64,000 bases of DNA from Clostridiales bacterium UBA6114 (GTDB lineage: Bacteria > Bacillota > Clostridia > Oscillospirales > Butyricicoccaceae). A program made the position numbers and the translations under genes. This document shows, piece by piece, positions 62,760-64,000 of the stretch (the stretch's first letter is position 1; every line of letters begins with the position of its first letter). The notes below the pieces were generated by a model. The model was not told where the DNA came from, searched no databases, and worked only from the letters and a program-made list of their open reading frames with translations. The DNA is taken from positions 3,565 to 67,564 of the forward strand of contig DIWE01000016.1 of NCBI GenBank assembly GCA_002423435.1. The letters are read 5' to 3'.

Positions 62760-63665
62760 TTACTGTACCGCCACCATGCGCTCGAGGCACGCACGCGCGT
62801 CTTTGAGCTCATTTTCGGGAAGCTTTATTTCATAAACGCCATTTTCAAGGCTTTTCAATACGTCTTCAATCCGCGTTTTCTTCATGTTAGGACATAGAAG
62901 TCTGGGGGATAACAGATATACGATTTTGTCGGGCGCGGTTTGCCTTAGTCGCTCGACAACGCCCATTTCCGTGCCGATGATAAACTCGCTGTCTTTGGAC
63001 TTACTGACATATTCCAAAATCCCCGCCGTGCTGCCGACATAGTCGGAAAGCTCAAGCACCTCCATTGTGCATTCCGGGTGCACCAGCACGCGCGCGTCGG
63101 GGTGTGCCGCTTTGGAGGCCTTCACGTCGCTTGCCGCGACATGGTGGTGAATGGGGCAAAAGCCGTGAAATAAAATGAATTCCTTTTCGGGCACCTTTGA
63201 GGCGACATATGCGCCCAGATTTTGGTCGGGCACGAAAATGACCCGCTTTTCCTTAAGCGATTTTGCGACCCGGACGGCGGAGGACGAGGTACAGCAGATG
63301 TCGCACTCGGCTTTCACAGCCGCCGAAGAATTGACATAACACATGACCGCGGCGTCCGGATACTGTGCTTTGAGCGCTCTGACATCCTCGGGCGTCACCA
63401 TGTCCGCCATCGGACATCCCGCGTCCGGCGCCGGCAAAAGCACGGTTTTTTGCGGGTTTAATATTTTGGCGCTTTCCGCCATAAAACGCACGCCGCATAA
63501 AACAATCGTGTCGCCCGTGGTTTCTTGGGCGCGCCTTGCGAGCTCAAACGAGTCTCCGACGTGGTCCGCGACCTCCTGGATATCCATGGTTTGATAAAAA
63601 TGCGCGAGTATCACGGCGTTTTTTTCCCGCTTGAGCGTTCGGATTTTATCTTGAATACTGGTCAT
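62760..63665 (-). CDS. nadA: Quinolinate synthase
   Basis: A 301-residue NadA that condenses iminoaspartate with dihydroxyacetone phosphate. It needs a 4Fe-4S cluster; the three conserved Cys are in VMCYVNSSA, FHGFCPIHHHV/HPECT region and SPRLLCPNMKKT. Other marks are ILAHFYQTMDIQEVADHVGD and FVPDQNLGAYVA. GAGG lies 6 nt before the ATG. First gene of nadABC. Confidence 0.96.
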   Translation of the reverse strand: MTSIQDKIRTLKREKNAVILAHFYQTMDIQEVADHVGDSFELARRAQETTGDTIVLCGVRFMAESAKILNPQKTVLLPAPDAGCPMADMVTPEDVRALKAQYPDAAVMCYVNSSAAVKAECDICCTSSSAVRVAKSLKEKRVIFVPDQNLGAYVASKVPEKEFILFHGFCPIHHHVAASDVKASKAAHPDARVLVHPECTMEVLELSDYVGSTAGILEYVSKSKDSEFIIGTEMGVVERLRQTAPDKIVYLLSPRLLCPNMKKTRIEDVLKSLENGVYEIKLPENELKDARACLERMVAVQ

Positions 63666-63713
63666 TGATGTCCTCTTCCTTTCGGAACTGCCCGAAGTAC
63701 GATTTAAATATAA

Positions 63714-63742
63714 ATTATAGTCTTTTCCTCAGCTTTTGTAAA
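63714..63742 (-). promoter_or_regulatory. Promoter of nadABC
   Basis: On the minus strand TTTACA and TATAAT with a 17-nt spacer, 48 nt before the nadA start. I saw no clear NiaR-type dyad next to it. Confidence 0.65.
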
Positions 63743-63854
63743 GCGCTGACGAAAACGGGCGAATCAGGGAATTTGCTTTTGATTATATTATGCAGCGCGC
63801 GAAAAAACAAGCAGGAAAAGCAATTTCTGTATGCTATTATGTCTGCTAAAACAG

Positions 63855-63883
63855 TTGACAATCAAAACTCTGTGTGTTATATT
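63855..63883 (+). promoter_or_regulatory. Promoter of the initiator tRNA
   Basis: TTGACA and TATATT with a 17-nt spacer, reading toward the tRNA at 63953. Confidence 0.65.
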
Positions 63884-63952
63884 ATTAAGGCACCCTAAAA
63901 AAGCCGCTATCAAGAACGGTTCGGGGTATTGCTTTCAATAATTGTTTTATAT

Positions 63953-64000
<48 letters not shown>

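Overview
The window looks like chromosomal DNA of an endospore-forming Clostridia, probably in or near the Oscillospirales. Evidence: SpoVAC-SpoVAD-SpoVAE, a clostridial-order Rnf operon (C-D-G-E-A-B), a thrS T-box leader, a B12 riboswitch on metE, AGGAGG-type ribosome binding sites, SLH-type surface proteins, and moderately GC-rich coding DNA. The lineage is inferred from gene content; no search was run.

Layout. 1-11.6 kb: two giant secreted or surface proteins (the first cut by the left edge) flank a MalT-like LuxR regulator. A perfect 20-bp palindrome lies in the divergent region beside the regulator. 12.2-15.9 kb: a two-gene minus-strand module, an HD-domain protein with a C-terminal RyR domain followed by a TIR protein with four internal beta-repeats and a terminal LRR. 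I read it as a candidate nucleotide-signalling immune module, and it is the best candidate for an undescribed system. 16.0-21.6 kb: an AT-richer, decayed stretch with a tRNA-Ala remnant, a truncated ImmA/IrrE peptidase, hairpin clusters, a MocR regulator, an MFS remnant, PhzF-like and aminotransferase genes, truncated AzlC and AzlD, a cupin and an intact tRNA-Thr. 21.7-30 kb: rpsF-ssb-rpsR, a MecA-like adaptor, the Rnf operon and a DUF4015-like lipid-anchored or membrane-anchored protein.

30-40.6 kb: MscS channel, an amino-acid ABC importer (minus strand) with a palindrome over its -35 box and a hairpin after the binding-protein gene, a NagZ-like lipoprotein, then xpt with a BMP-type nucleoside ABC importer. 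40.6-51.9 kb: T-box-thrS, VanW protein, DUF975 protein, metG, tatD with its linked radical SAM gene, an orphan histidine kinase and gap. 52-57.4 kb: a TPR/LRR cell-surface protein, the spoVA genes with a 274-bp highly structured inverted-repeat element inserted exactly at the spoVAC stop codon, a hotdog thioesterase, tRNA-Leu and a small membrane protein. 57.5-64 kb: metE under a B12 riboswitch, nadA-nadB-nadC on the minus strand with a switch-like RNA arrangement masking the nadC ribosome binding site, and an initiator tRNA-Met cut by the right edge.

The core genes (Rnf, NAD synthesis, GAPDH, aminoacyl-tRNA synthetases) fit an anaerobe that makes an ion gradient from ferredoxin:NAD+ oxidoreduction. 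The accessory stretches (surface proteins, TIR/HD-RyR module, decayed island, 274-bp element) hold most of the unusual signal.
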